NCBI RefSeq assembly: GCF_011302915.1
Contig: NZ_CP049872.1
Span: 1,984,001 to 2,048,000, forward strand
DNA from: Thermomonas sp. HDW16
GTDB taxonomy: Bacteria > Pseudomonadota > Gammaproteobacteria > Xanthomonadales > Xanthomonadaceae
Direction: 5' to 3'
Length of the DNA: 64,000 bases
In this document: piece after piece, positions 7,884 to 17,485 of the stretch
Position numbering within the stretch: the first letter of the stretch is position 1
Layout: the number at the start of each line of letters is the position of its first letter
Translations under genes and position numbers: made by a program
The notes under the pieces: generated by a model
What the model was told of the DNA's origin: nothing
Databases searched by the model: none
What the model saw: the letters and a program-made list of their open reading frames with translations, nothing else

Positions 7884-9245
7884 ATGGAGGCGATGCAGCA
7901 ACTCGCGCTGGCATCGGGCACCGCCATCGGCGGTGGGCTGTTCGGCGCAGCCGTTTCCGCGGCGCTTCGCCTGCGTGCACAAAGGCGCGACGCGCTGCAA
8001 GCCGCAAGACTCATCGCCAACGGCTCCACGCCTCCCCTGGACGCATCGCATCCCTTGTCTCCCTTGTTGGAGGAGATAGCACGACAATTGGCGGTGCTGC
8101 GTCGTGTCAACGATGACAACGACCAACAACGCAGGCAACTATCGGCCGAGATGGCCCGGCTGATGACCCAAGCTGATGGCGCGAAGCGGGCCAAGGATCG
8201 CTTCCTGGCTGCGATCAGCCATGATTTGCGCCAGCCCCTGCAGTCGATGGGCCTGACCCTGGAACAACTGCGTCGCGATGCGCCGCCTTCGCAGGCTGGC
8301 GAGATTGCCCAGCTGGACGCCGGGATGCGCGCAATCGTCCATGTGCTGGATGGGCTGTCGTTGCTGTCGCAACTCGAAGCCGGTGCACTGCAGGCACATG
8401 CCGCGCCCTGCGATCTCCGCAATCTGTTCGCGAGCATCATGGCATCACGATCCGATGCCACACGACGCGCCGGCATCGCGTTATGCGCGCATGCGGGCGA
8501 CCATGCCGTATACACAGACCCCGACATGTTGAGGGGGCTATTGGAACGCCTGATCGACAATGCGATCAAGGCCAGCAAACATGGCGCGCGCGTGCTGCTG
8601 GTGGCGCGCCGGCATGGCGGCGACGTCCGCATCGAAGTCCGGGATGGTGGCGTCGGCATCGCGCCGATCCATCAACCACGGGTATTCGATGAATTCTTCC
8701 AGGTCGGCAACCCGGAACGCGATCATCGCAAGGGGCTCGGCCTCGGGCTATCGATCGTCTCGCGGTTCGCCGCATTGTTGGGTACGCGCGTCGAACTTCG
8801 CTCTCGCCTGCATGCCGGGGCCTGCTTCTGGCTAACCTTGCCGCGGGCATCCGTATTGAAGCGTCCACCGTGCGCCGTGCTGAGGGATCTCGATTCGCCA
8901 CAGCGCGAGGCATTGGCCGCGATGCTCAGATCATGGGGCTATGCCGTCTACGCAGACGCGGATGTAGACACCGCATCCGCACTCATCGGTAGTGGCGATG
9001 AAGGGATCGATGCGGTCTTGTGCGCAGTGGATTCCGACGACGATCCGGCATGGGCCTTGATCCGCACGACCGCTAGCCATTACCCGCTGGCCGCGCGCAT
9101 CGTGTTGTGCACGCAGCCCGGGGCGGGCTTGCTGGAAGCCGCTTCGCGCCATGGCGCACGTGTCCTGTCACACCCGCCGCCGCCATCGAAGCTGCGGTCC
9201 CTGCTCGCCAGACGAACGCACCAACGCATGCCGGGCGCCGCCTGA
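7884..9245 (+). CDS. Hybrid sensor histidine kinase with degenerate receiver
   Basis: A 453-aa kinase. One short N-terminal hydrophobic segment (SGTAIGGGLFGAAVSAAL) may be a membrane anchor. A coiled helix then leads to the H-box (LAAISHDLRQPLQ, His the phosphorylation site), the N-box (LIDNAIKAS), G1 (VRDGGVGIA) and G2 (GLGLGLSI). The last 120 residues fold like a receiver (AVLRDLDSPQREALAAML), but the usual phosphoacceptor region reads LCAVDSDDD, so phosphotransfer is doubtful. There is no periplasmic sensor domain, so any signal is probably cytosolic or from a partner. The start at 7884 is preceded by GGGGG about 6 bases upstream; a TTG at 7848 is less likely. No response regulator gene is adjacent. 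It ends 24 bases from the convergent tpsA stop. Confidence 0.9.
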   Translation: MEAMQQLALASGTAIGGGLFGAAVSAALRLRAQRRDALQAARLIANGSTPPLDASHPLSPLLEEIARQLAVLRRVNDDNDQQRRQLSAEMARLMTQADGAKRAKDRFLAAISHDLRQPLQSMGLTLEQLRRDAPPSQAGEIAQLDAGMRAIVHVLDGLSLLSQLEAGALQAHAAPCDLRNLFASIMASRSDATRRAGIALCAHAGDHAVYTDPDMLRGLLERLIDNAIKASKHGARVLLVARRHGGDVRIEVRDGGVGIAPIHQPRVFDEFFQVGNPERDHRKGLGLGLSIVSRFAALLGTRVELRSRLHAGACFWLTLPRASVLKRPPCAVLRDLDSPQREALAAMLRSWGYAVYADADVDTASALIGSGDEGIDAVLCAVDSDDDPAWALIRTTASHYPLAARIVLCTQPGAGLLEAASRHGARVLSHPPPPSKLRSLLARRTHQRMPGAA

Positions 9246-9269
9246 GCGGTACCCGTGATCGACGCCAGG

Positions 9270-12200
9270 TCAAAAATCGCCGCAACTGCTCTTTTGTTCG
9301 GTCTGGAAGCAGTTGGTCAGGTTCGGGCGCGACCGGACTTTCGACCATTCGTTCGACAGCTCGTCGCCGAACGAGGCCAGCTTCTGGTCTTCCAGCGAAG
9401 CATTCAGCGCGCACATCGGCGCACTGCCGAAATTGCGGTCGTATACATAGGTATCAACCGTCTCCCGGATGAAATCGATCGGCGTTGATGAAAGCTGCGG
9501 CATCGGAATGACCTGCAATGCAGTGGCGTTGCCCGGCGCTTGTGAAAACACGTAGTTGACCGCGCTGGTACCGCCATTGATCGGGTAGAAACCGATCGGC
9601 GACGATGCCCCGGCCGAAGTGAACCAGATCACGTCGCCGCCGAATACGCTTTGCGCCGTGTCGCCATTCCGGAAACCGCTGATGTCACCCGTGAGCAATG
9701 GATTGTCGATGCCGAGATAGCGCACCAGGTTGTCCGCGGTGAACAAGAGCGTGGCTGGGGTAATCGCCAACGTACCGGGCACGTATTGGAGACGGTAGCC
9801 GGCTGCTGAAGTGAAACCGCCATTGATCTGATAGTTGCCGACATTGCTGCCGATGGTTGCGGTGCTGAAGCCGCTCCCGGCGGCAACACCCGCAGTATTG
9901 TCGCCGAGGATCGCACCTGCGATGTTGAACGTGAACACCGGATCCGGCAGCCCGTACTCGCGGCTGGCACTGTCGAAGGTGATCACCGCCGTCGGCTGTT
10001 GCACGTAGATGAAGTGATTGTCGGAACCCGGCACGGTCACTCCGCACGCACCAAGATAGGCACAGCCATACAGATTCGGCAGGCTGCCGCTACCAGCCAG
10101 GCCACCGCGTGCCTCCCCTGCCCAGGTATTTGCCCACACCCGCCAGTTGCCGCTCGCCGCAAGGTTGGCACCGGCCAGGTTTTGCAGGGTATTCGCCGTT
10201 ACCAGGTCGATGTTTACGCCGCTCACGCCGGCGTTCAACGTCATGTCGCCGGCCAAGTTGCGCACGAAGACATTGCCACCGGCACTGATCCCGGCCGTCC
10301 CCATGCTCGACAGGCTATTCGACGCCGAATCCAGGCCCTGCGCCGAAACACTGCCGATCGCCAGTGCGTCCACGTCCTGGTATTCGAAATCGCCACCGGA
10401 GGACCCTGTCAATGTACTTGCCGCAACGTTGTTGCTTGCGCTGGCCAGCAGCACGTCCCCGCCCGCCCGCGCCAACAGGCTGTGGGCGGTGATCGCGCCG
10501 ACGCTGGTCTGGGTAATATCGCCACCACTGGACAAGGCCAGCACACCGCTACCGACATCAAGCCCGGCCTGGATATCAATGCCACCGCTACCACCATCGT
10601 TTTGCAGGGTCAGGTTGCCATCGCGGCTGGTCGCAGCCAGCACGCGAATCGCGCCTGCATGCAAGCTGCTGCCCAAGATCAGCTCGGGTGCATCGATCAA
10701 CGCAAGTTCCGCCCCGCTCAGGACGAAACCGGCACTGCCACCAATCAGGATTTCGTCGGCCGTGCGCTCGGCGAGGACGCCGCTCGCATCCACACCGCCG
10801 GGGCGCAGGTTGACGGCCATGCCGCTGGCAATTCCGCCATTGATGCGGATCGCGTCACTACTGCCGTCATTGCCGGCGCGAATGACCACCAGGCCATTGC
10901 CTGCATCCAGGCTAGACGCCGCGTCCATCGAAAATCCGGCCACGCTATCCGTCGAACCAGCGATATCGATATCGCCATCCGCGCTATCGATGCTCGTGCC
11001 GTTCAAGGCAACGCCATCGACGATGTCGGCGCCACGCCCATGCAGGCTCACATCGCCGCCACCGGTCGAGATGGTCGTCCCTTCGATCAATACGCCGGCG
11101 TCGCCACCCCCGGTATCCGCCGCAGTGCTTGCGCCGCGCATCAGCAGGTTTCCGCCACCGGTAACGATGTTGCTGCCAGTGAGCCGGATGCCGCTGTCGT
11201 AACTGCTCGCCAGTCCGCTTGCCAGGTCCGATTGGCCGTAGAACAGGATGTCGCCGCCATTGCTCTGCAAGGTTGCGCCGTCGAAACGAATACCGGCGAA
11301 GCCGGTGCTGAGGTTGTTTGCGTCGGCATTGAACGCGATGCCCAGCGCACCGTCGACGGCGCGAATGGCGAATGCATCGCCACCAATCGTGCCGTTGGCA
11401 TCCACGCGCAGCGATAAGGGCGCCGTACCCGTCGTATAGGCGATGTCCACGCCTTTCTGGATATAGACATCGCCTGAATCGGTATCGGCAACTCCGGCAC
11501 GAAGCGTCACGTTGGTACTGCTGGACAAAGCGGTGTTGATTTCTTCGTCCTGAATCGTAGTACCTGCCACCCGAGTTTCAAATGCCGTGCCGGAGTCCGC
11601 GCCATGGGTTACATCGATCGTCGGAGCCGAGAGCACCCATGTTCCAGGCGTGCCCGAGGCAGAACCTGCATCGACCTGAAGCCCGCGCATGTCGAACTCA
11701 CCACTGGTGACGGTGCTGATGCTGCCGCCTGCCGTGGTACCGCGCGCCTGGATGCGGCCATAGGCCGTGATCCCGGCGACCGCATTGAGATCGACCTGCC
11801 CGCCGCTGCCACCCGCACTATTGACGGAAATCAACGTGTCCTGGTCGGCAATCACGAAGAGGCTGTCGGTCTGTACGTTGCCACCATTGCCGCTGCCCAG
11901 GCCGTCGGCACGAATACTTGCTCCCTGATAGAGCCTCGTGGCAATCGAGTTGATGGCGACACTGCCGCCACCAGCATCGCCGGACGCGTCGATCCAGCTG
12001 GCGACACGTGTTGAGGGCTGAAACGGATCACTCATGAGATAGACAAGACCCGCCTGAAGGAAGACGCTTCCTCCCCGCATTCCGGCGCCGCCGGTCACGT
12101 CGATCGTGCCCGGCCCAAGATACCCATCCCGGAGATCGCCCAGAATCACGCTCCCGCCCTGCGATGTCAGTTCGACGTGCCCAGCACGGCTGCTGATCGT

Positions 12201-13040
12201 CCTTGCCCGGAGATTGCCGCCATTGAAGACCCCGCCATTCAAGCCGTAGGTCAAGGCACGCATGAATATCTGTCCACCATCTGCGGTGATGTCGCCGTAG
12301 TTGCTGGCGCTATTGATGTCACCAGCCGCTACCGCACCATTCATCGTGACCTGTGTCAGGCCATCGCCGAAGAAGTCCAGGGTGACCGCAGTACCCGCGC
12401 CGAAGCCGACGTTTCCGCCATTGACAACGATATTGCCGTTGTTCTGCACTTCGGGCCCGACGAACGCCACCCCGCCAACGCCTGCAGTGATGCTGCCGCC
12501 GTTGCTGACTCTGTGGAAGGTACTGGGATCGCCGTTGAAGCCACTGAAGACGTATTGACCCGAGGACAGGCCGTTGATGAAATCGCCCGAATTCATCCAC
12601 AAGGTGGAAGCAATCAGGCCACCGACATTCACGGCCGCGTCGATGCCGAAGGTGATCCCTGCCGGGTTGATCAGAAACACGTTGCCGTTGGCGCTCAGCC
12701 TGCCATCGATGCTGGAAGGTGACGCCCCATAACCGGATCCAACCACACGGTTCAACGTCACACTGCTGCTGCCGAACTGTTGATCGAAGGTCACGCCATA
12801 GCCGGCGCCGATGCTGAAGCTACCCCAGTCGATAATCGCGCCCTTGGTGGTCTGGGTGATCGTCATCTCGTTGCCAACGGTGCCGATACTCGCGGTGCCA
12901 TCCACCACGTTGCCGCTTCCCGGCAAGCTCTGCGCAAGTACCGGTGCCGCCATCGGCATCGCCATCGCACCGACCAGCGCCATCGCCAGCCGGTGTCGGC
13001 GAACCGTACGGATCCGCTTGGATGTCTGCTTCGTGCGCAT
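9270..13040 (-). CDS. TpsA filamentous-haemagglutinin-type exoprotein with MBG-like region
   Basis: A 1256-aa secreted protein of two-partner secretion. It opens with an extended signal peptide (basic stretch RTVRRHRLAMALVG, then a hydrophobic core, cleavage after PVLAQ). The TPS secretion domain follows, carrying the hallmark NVFLINPAGITFG. A long beta-helix of N/G/S-rich repeats runs through residues of about 200-1000. Near the end, VITFDSASREYGLPDPVFTF and GNYQINGGFTSAAGYRL resemble MBG/YDG adhesin repeats. The C-terminus has three cysteines. The start at 13040 has GAGGAG about 7 bases upstream, just after the natural tpsB stop (13051-13053). Because of a frameshift in tpsB, the upstream frame runs in without a stop. 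Likely surface adhesin; binding target unknown. Confidence 0.88.
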   Translation of the reverse strand: MRTKQTSKRIRTVRRHRLAMALVGAMAMPMAAPVLAQSLPGSGNVVDGTASIGTVGNEMTITQTTKGAIIDWGSFSIGAGYGVTFDQQFGSSSVTLNRVVGSGYGASPSSIDGRLSANGNVFLINPAGITFGIDAAVNVGGLIASTLWMNSGDFINGLSSGQYVFSGFNGDPSTFHRVSNGGSITAGVGGVAFVGPEVQNNGNIVVNGGNVGFGAGTAVTLDFFGDGLTQVTMNGAVAAGDINSASNYGDITADGGQIFMRALTYGLNGGVFNGGNLRARTISSRAGHVELTSQGGSVILGDLRDGYLGPGTIDVTGGAGMRGGSVFLQAGLVYLMSDPFQPSTRVASWIDASGDAGGGSVAINSIATRLYQGASIRADGLGSGNGGNVQTDSLFVIADQDTLISVNSAGGSGGQVDLNAVAGITAYGRIQARGTTAGGSISTVTSGEFDMRGLQVDAGSASGTPGTWVLSAPTIDVTHGADSGTAFETRVAGTTIQDEEINTALSSSTNVTLRAGVADTDSGDVYIQKGVDIAYTTGTAPLSLRVDANGTIGGDAFAIRAVDGALGIAFNADANNLSTGFAGIRFDGATLQSNGGDILFYGQSDLASGLASSYDSGIRLTGSNIVTGGGNLLMRGASTAADTGGGDAGVLIEGTTISTGGGDVSLHGRGADIVDGVALNGTSIDSADGDIDIAGSTDSVAGFSMDAASSLDAGNGLVVIRAGNDGSSDAIRINGGIASGMAVNLRPGGVDASGVLAERTADEILIGGSAGFVLSGAELALIDAPELILGSSLHAGAIRVLAATSRDGNLTLQNDGGSGGIDIQAGLDVGSGVLALSSGGDITQTSVGAITAHSLLARAGGDVLLASASNNVAASTLTGSSGGDFEYQDVDALAIGSVSAQGLDSASNSLSSMGTAGISAGGNVFVRNLAGDMTLNAGVSGVNIDLVTANTLQNLAGANLAASGNWRVWANTWAGEARGGLAGSGSLPNLYGCAYLGACGVTVPGSDNHFIYVQQPTAVITFDSASREYGLPDPVFTFNIAGAILGDNTAGVAAGSGFSTATIGSNVGNYQINGGFTSAAGYRLQYVPGTLAITPATLLFTADNLVRYLGIDNPLLTGDISGFRNGDTAQSVFGGDVIWFTSAGASSPIGFYPINGGTSAVNYVFSQAPGNATALQVIPMPQLSSTPIDFIRETVDTYVYDRNFGSAPMCALNASLEDQKLASFGDELSNEWSKVRSRPNLTNCFQTEQKSSCGDF

Positions 13041-13050
13041 GTCGTGCTCC

Positions 13051-14744
13051 TCAGAACGATTTCTGGATCGACCAATACAAACGGGGGTTGCGCCCCCGCC
13101 ATCGGTGACGCCGGGATCGCTGCCGCGCCAGGCGATACTGAAATTCACCGTGACCTTGCCCGACTTGCTCCAGTTCATGCCAAGCCCGTAGCCACGCAAG
13201 CTGCGGCTGGTGGACACGTCGAACGGTCGCGGGTCGTGGAAGAAATCGCCGCGCGCCGCGTCGTAGAACGCGAACAGGGTGGTTTCCGGGTTCGCCGCGT
13301 AACGCAGCTCGGTCGTCGCCAGCCAGCCGTCGTCGACCAGCACTTCGCCGGTGGCATACGCGCGTACCGCCTTCGGGCCGCCCAACGACAATTTCTCGTA
13401 GGCATCCAGGTTCTTGCTGGCGCGCTGCAGGCCGGTACCGAGGAACAGGCTCAGCTTCGGCGCAACGTACTGCAAGCGCGCCAATTGCAGGGTGAACTTG
13501 CCGAAGCTGCCCTCGGTGTCGTAACCGAACGGGGGATTGTCGAAGGTCTCGCTGGTGGCGTCCTTGATGTCCAGGTTGCCGCGATAGAGCAAGGCGTTCG
13601 CGCTGGTGTAGCCGCCACCAAGGAATTTGTCGCGCTTCTCGAACGACAGACCGATGCCACCACCGTGGATACGCTTCTTCGTCTCGAAGCCCACCGCCTC
13701 GAAGCGGTCTGTCAGATCCTTGTTGTCCAATATGCCGCGCACGAACAGGTTGGCGCTGCGCTGGCGGATGATCGGATAGCTGAAGGACAGGTCAGCCACG
13801 TTGCCGGTGCCGGTCGGCTTCAACGGCTCGAACGGCCCGCCCAGTTCGTACTGCACGCGCGCCAGCCCACCGCCGATGCGCAGGCCGCGATAGCCCACCG
13901 GCGTTTCGTAGGAAATGCGGCCGAATGCGGTGTGCATACCCTGCGCCAGCATCAGGCGCAGGTCGAGGTTGTCGCCGCGTTCGAACGGGCTGGCCCAACG
14001 CATGCTGCCGGTGATGCGATGACGACCGGAATCGCGGGTGCCGTAGTTGTCCAGCTCAAGGCCGTATTGGAAGCGATCACGCTCGGTTACCTGCACCGCG
14101 AGGTCGGTGGTGCCGGTGACCGCGCCAGCAGAAATAGCGGATTGCGGCTTGATGCCGGGCAAGTCGGACAGCAGCAGCATCGCGCGTTCGTATTCGCGGC
14201 CGTTCAGCGGTTTGCCGGGCTCCAGCACCGCCAGCGTCTTCGCCACGCGTTCCTGCTGCACCGGCGCACCTTCGGCGACATCGATGCTGACATTGCCGAG
14301 CACGCCTTCGCTGATGGTGATCCTGACCACCCCGTCGACCACTTCCTGTACCGGCACGAAGGCCTGCACCAGGCCGAAACCGTGCTTCCGGTAGACCGCC
14401 ACCACGCGCGCGGCGAGTTGCTCCAGGTCGGCGAAGGTCACGTCCTTGCCAATCTTGTCCGCCACTGCCACCTGCAGTTCGCTCTCCGGCACGCCGGTGG
14501 CGCCATCGAACCGCACGCCCTTCAGCACGAAGCTCGCTTGCACCTGCGTTCCCATCTGTGGCTCGGGCAAGGCCTGCGTCTGTTGCGGCGAAGCCGACGG
14601 TGCCGGCGTTGCTTCCTGCGCGGCGTCGATGCCTTCGGCCTGCGCGAACGGCGCACACGCCAGCAACAACGAAGCCGCCAGCAGGTTGATCGGCGGCAAC
14701 CGCCGTGATTGATGGATGCGCATCCCTTCAGCCCCGTGCTTCAT
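13051..14744 (-). CDS. TpsB/FhaC-type outer membrane transporter, 3' frameshift
   Basis: Outer membrane Omp85-superfamily pore that secretes the downstream TpsA. After a signal peptide (LLAASLLLACAPFAQAEG) come two POTRA-type domains (FVLKGVRFDGATGV; VRITISEGVLGNV) and a 16-strand barrel with the family phrase LGGPKAVRAYATGEVL. The expected C-terminus RLYWSIQKSF with its stop lies in a different frame (about 13051-13082). One missing base in the G or C run at 13083-13097 explains this; adding it gives about 564 aa, a normal length. As written, the frame instead continues into tpsA. The start at 14744 overlaps the CHAT gene stop (ATGA) and has AAGGTGG upstream; 14723 is an alternative. Confidence 0.87.
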
Positions 14745-16972
14745 TTCACCACCTTCAAACGCCAGTTGCCGATCAGGTTGAACGGCGCCCAATAGAACGG
14801 ATGCGAGGTCGCCGGATCCGCCATCACCGCGCGTTGCGCATCGCGCATCGCATCCTGTACTTCCTCGCCCTTGGCGAGATCGGCGTACAGCGTGGTCATC
14901 AGCTTCTCGGTGGCGGCATCGGACACTGGCCACAACGAGGCCAGCAGGGTCGATGTACCGGCGGACAGGAAGGAACGGGTGAAGCCCAGCACTTCATCGC
15001 CGTTCTCGACCCGTCCTAGGCCGGATTCGCAGGCGGACAGCGCGATCATCGCCACGTTGCCCAGATCCATGCCCAGCACGTCCTTGGCTTCCAGGTAATT
15101 CGGCTGCCCGTTCTCGTCCGCCAACAACACCTTCGAATGCAGCGGATCCAAGGTGTCTGCCATCGCATGCGCGGCGATATGCACCAATCGCGATTGCGGC
15201 GCGCTGGTGATGAAATTCGTCTTGTTGGCGTCGGCCTTGAAGAACAGCCTGGCGCCGGGGAACTGCCGCGACAGTTCATGCACTTCGCGCTCGGCGCCGG
15301 GCAACGGATCGGCCACGTTCGGGTCGATGGTCGGGTTGCCGAAGGCCAGCAGCTGCGGGGCTGCGGTCGGCGTACGCTCGGCCAAGCGCGCGGCGATGCT
15401 GATCGACGGCGCGATGGAGATCGGGTTGCGCTCGATCAGGTATTGCCCGTCCAGCCGCAATGCCTGGAACGGCAGGTAGTGCAGCGGCCCATGCGGGACG
15501 ATAATGATGCGCTTGCCGGCCTCGATGCCGAGCGGCGCCAGCAGCAACTGGCCGATCTGGTCGCCGATCTTCGCCGCATTCGGATTGAGCTTGATCAGCG
15601 TGTCGCGGTAGGCATCCACCAACCGCGCCAGGTCGTCGCGCTTCAACGCGACAGGAAATGTCGCTTCGCGCACGCCATCGTTGGACAGCACCCAGGCCAT
15701 CAAGCGATCCGGCAGCGCATGGTAGGCCACCACCACTTCGTCCGGGCGCAGCATCTTCTGCAACGTGGCCGCATCCAGCGCCTTGCTCGCATCGCCCTTC
15801 AGGTCGGCCCGCCCGGACACCGCATCCAGCAACGCGCGAGAACGGCTGCGTTCGCTGATGTCGAAGGCCTGCGCGGCTTGCCCGAGCTTGCTGTGCATGC
15901 CGATGGCACGCTCGAACACGTTCTGCAGATCGGAGAACAGGCCCATCTTGAATTCATCGCTGCGAAACTGCGAACGCGCCTGGTCGAACACGTCGATGGC
16001 CTGGTCCAGCGCCTGCGCGGCTTCCGCATCGCGCCCCAGCGCGGATTCGCTCTTGGAGATGCCGTCCAGCGCCCAGGCGCGGTAGAAGTCCTCGTCACCG
16101 GCGGCCGGCGCATTGGCCAGCTTCTGGTACACCGCCAGGGCTTCGGCGGGCTTGTTCTCGGCCAGCAACAGGCGGCCGCGGGTGCGCTGCAATTGCGCGC
16201 GTTGCCTGGCGTCGTCAGGTTCGACCAAGGCATCCAGCGTGCTGCGCGCACGCGCCAGGTCGCCGGACAGGATCAGCGCATTGGCGAGCGAGGCATCCAC
16301 CAGCGGGCGGAACCGATCGGAACTGCCCTGCTGCGCTTCCTCGTAACTGGCGATGGCGTCGTCGTAGCGTCCCTGCCGAGTACGAACGTCGCCGATCACC
16401 TTGCGCGCCGGCCCGTTGACCTGGGTCGGGTTCAGGCCCGGGTATTTCAATGCGAGGTTGGCGAACTGCTCGGCGCGTTCCAATTGGCCGGCATAGTTGA
16501 AGGCGATGGCAAGGTCGCGATACGCCTTGCCCAGCAGATCTTTGTTGCCGGTCTGCAGCGCAACATGAAGCGCCTTGCTCGCGGCCCGCGCGCTCTCGCG
16601 AAACTCGCCCTTCTCGGCCAATTCGACCGCCTGGCTGCAATAGGCGTAGCCGTCCAACTTCACCGCCTCGCGGTCGTACAGCGCCGCGCCCTCGGCGGCC
16701 AGCGACAAGGCTGTGTCGGCATCGTCCAGCCTGCCGATGGCGGCCAGCACCTCGCGCGCCTCGCCAGCGGCATCGGCGTCATCGACTTGCACAGCAGGCG
16801 TGGCGCTGGATGCGGCATCCTGCGGCTGCGTCATTGGCGGGGCCTGCTGCTCCTGCCCCGCCTCTGACGCGCAGACGGCCCACGCTGGCAATGCGAACAC
16901 GACAGACAAGAGCAGGATCGATGCCAGCACCCCCGGCACGGAACGAAATATGGACGACGCGACGCGTGACAT
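14741..16972 (-). CDS. Exported TPR-CHAT (caspase-like) protein
   Basis: A 743-aa protein with a signal peptide (SIFRSVPGVLASILLLSVVF), an alpha-helical TPR region (about residues 120-420, e.g. AYRDLAIAFNYAGQLERAEQFA) and a C-terminal CHAT domain. The caspase-type catalytic pair is present: His602 in HIAAHAM and Cys648 in SACESGLG, so it may be an active cysteine peptidase. Supporting motifs are IIIVPHGPLHYLPFQAL and SFLSAGTSTLLASLWPVSD. Known relatives often sit beside filamentous-haemagglutinin genes. Here it is first in an operon with tpsB (4-bp overlap) and tpsA, suggesting periplasmic processing or quality control of TpsA; the substrate is not shown. The start at 16972 is supported by GGGGAG about 8 bases upstream. 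Confidence 0.87.
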   Translation of the reverse strand: MSRVASSIFRSVPGVLASILLLSVVFALPAWAVCASEAGQEQQAPPMTQPQDAASSATPAVQVDDADAAGEAREVLAAIGRLDDADTALSLAAEGAALYDREAVKLDGYAYCSQAVELAEKGEFRESARAASKALHVALQTGNKDLLGKAYRDLAIAFNYAGQLERAEQFANLALKYPGLNPTQVNGPARKVIGDVRTRQGRYDDAIASYEEAQQGSSDRFRPLVDASLANALILSGDLARARSTLDALVEPDDARQRAQLQRTRGRLLLAENKPAEALAVYQKLANAPAAGDEDFYRAWALDGISKSESALGRDAEAAQALDQAIDVFDQARSQFRSDEFKMGLFSDLQNVFERAIGMHSKLGQAAQAFDISERSRSRALLDAVSGRADLKGDASKALDAATLQKMLRPDEVVVAYHALPDRLMAWVLSNDGVREATFPVALKRDDLARLVDAYRDTLIKLNPNAAKIGDQIGQLLLAPLGIEAGKRIIIVPHGPLHYLPFQALRLDGQYLIERNPISIAPSISIAARLAERTPTAAPQLLAFGNPTIDPNVADPLPGAEREVHELSRQFPGARLFFKADANKTNFITSAPQSRLVHIAAHAMADTLDPLHSKVLLADENGQPNYLEAKDVLGMDLGNVAMIALSACESGLGRVENGDEVLGFTRSFLSAGTSTLLASLWPVSDAATEKLMTTLYADLAKGEEVQDAMRDAQRAVMADPATSHPFYWAPFNLIGNWRLKVVK

Positions 16973-17485
16973 GCGGTGTGCTCCCCAGACAGGATCGGAC
17001 GCAGGCAAACCTGCGTGGAGTCCGGTGGAGTCTAGGAAGCGTTGACGCCGCGGCCTATTCGCGGGAAGGCATAGCCCGTATTGGCTAGGAAGACGTGTCC
17101 GGAATGTCGCGCGCCTGCCGTGTGCCTGCTAGAGGGACGCTATTCATTCAGGACGCGGCGACACCTGCATTCGTCAGGCGAGAGGTCGACTGGCATCCGG
17201 ATCGATTCGTCAATGCCTTGTTCCGAAAAGAAGGCGTCGGTTGTCGCGACGATGTCCTGCAAGGCCGAGACACCGCGCTTGAATGTCGGCGCCATCTCGC
17301 CCCGAGGCAGCCCGGCTGGGCCAGGGGTCGACCGCGCACGCAATCCGCGGATTGCCCCTGTGTCAGTGATAACGCAGTCGTGCGGAACTGACGGACACCA
17401 CACACGCGAAAACCGGCCTGCGGCAACGAATGCCGGAAACGCAGTGAAAACTAGTAAAAAAATGGCCGAACCAGCCGTATTCAGC
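16973..17485. other. Intergenic region between proA and the CHAT operon; no confident gene
   Basis: This 513-base stretch holds the leader and presumably the promoter of the CHAT operon. A perfect 7-bp hairpin (ACGCAGG/CCTGCGT, 16999-17016) lies in that leader, and the 8-mer CTAGGAAG occurs twice (17032-17039 and 17085-17092). The arg-pro terminator lies at its other end. A minus-strand frame ending at 17140 has coding-like third positions over its last 51 codons (from 17295) but no convincing start or relative, so I do not call it a gene. Confidence 0.5.
17456..17476 (-). terminator. Probable terminator of the arg-pro operon
   Basis: On the minus strand a short GGCTG/CGGCC stem (one G-T pair, 3-base loop, 17476-17464) is followed by A and a run of seven T (17462-17456), 10 bases after the proA stop. 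The stem is weak but its position is right. Confidence 0.5.
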
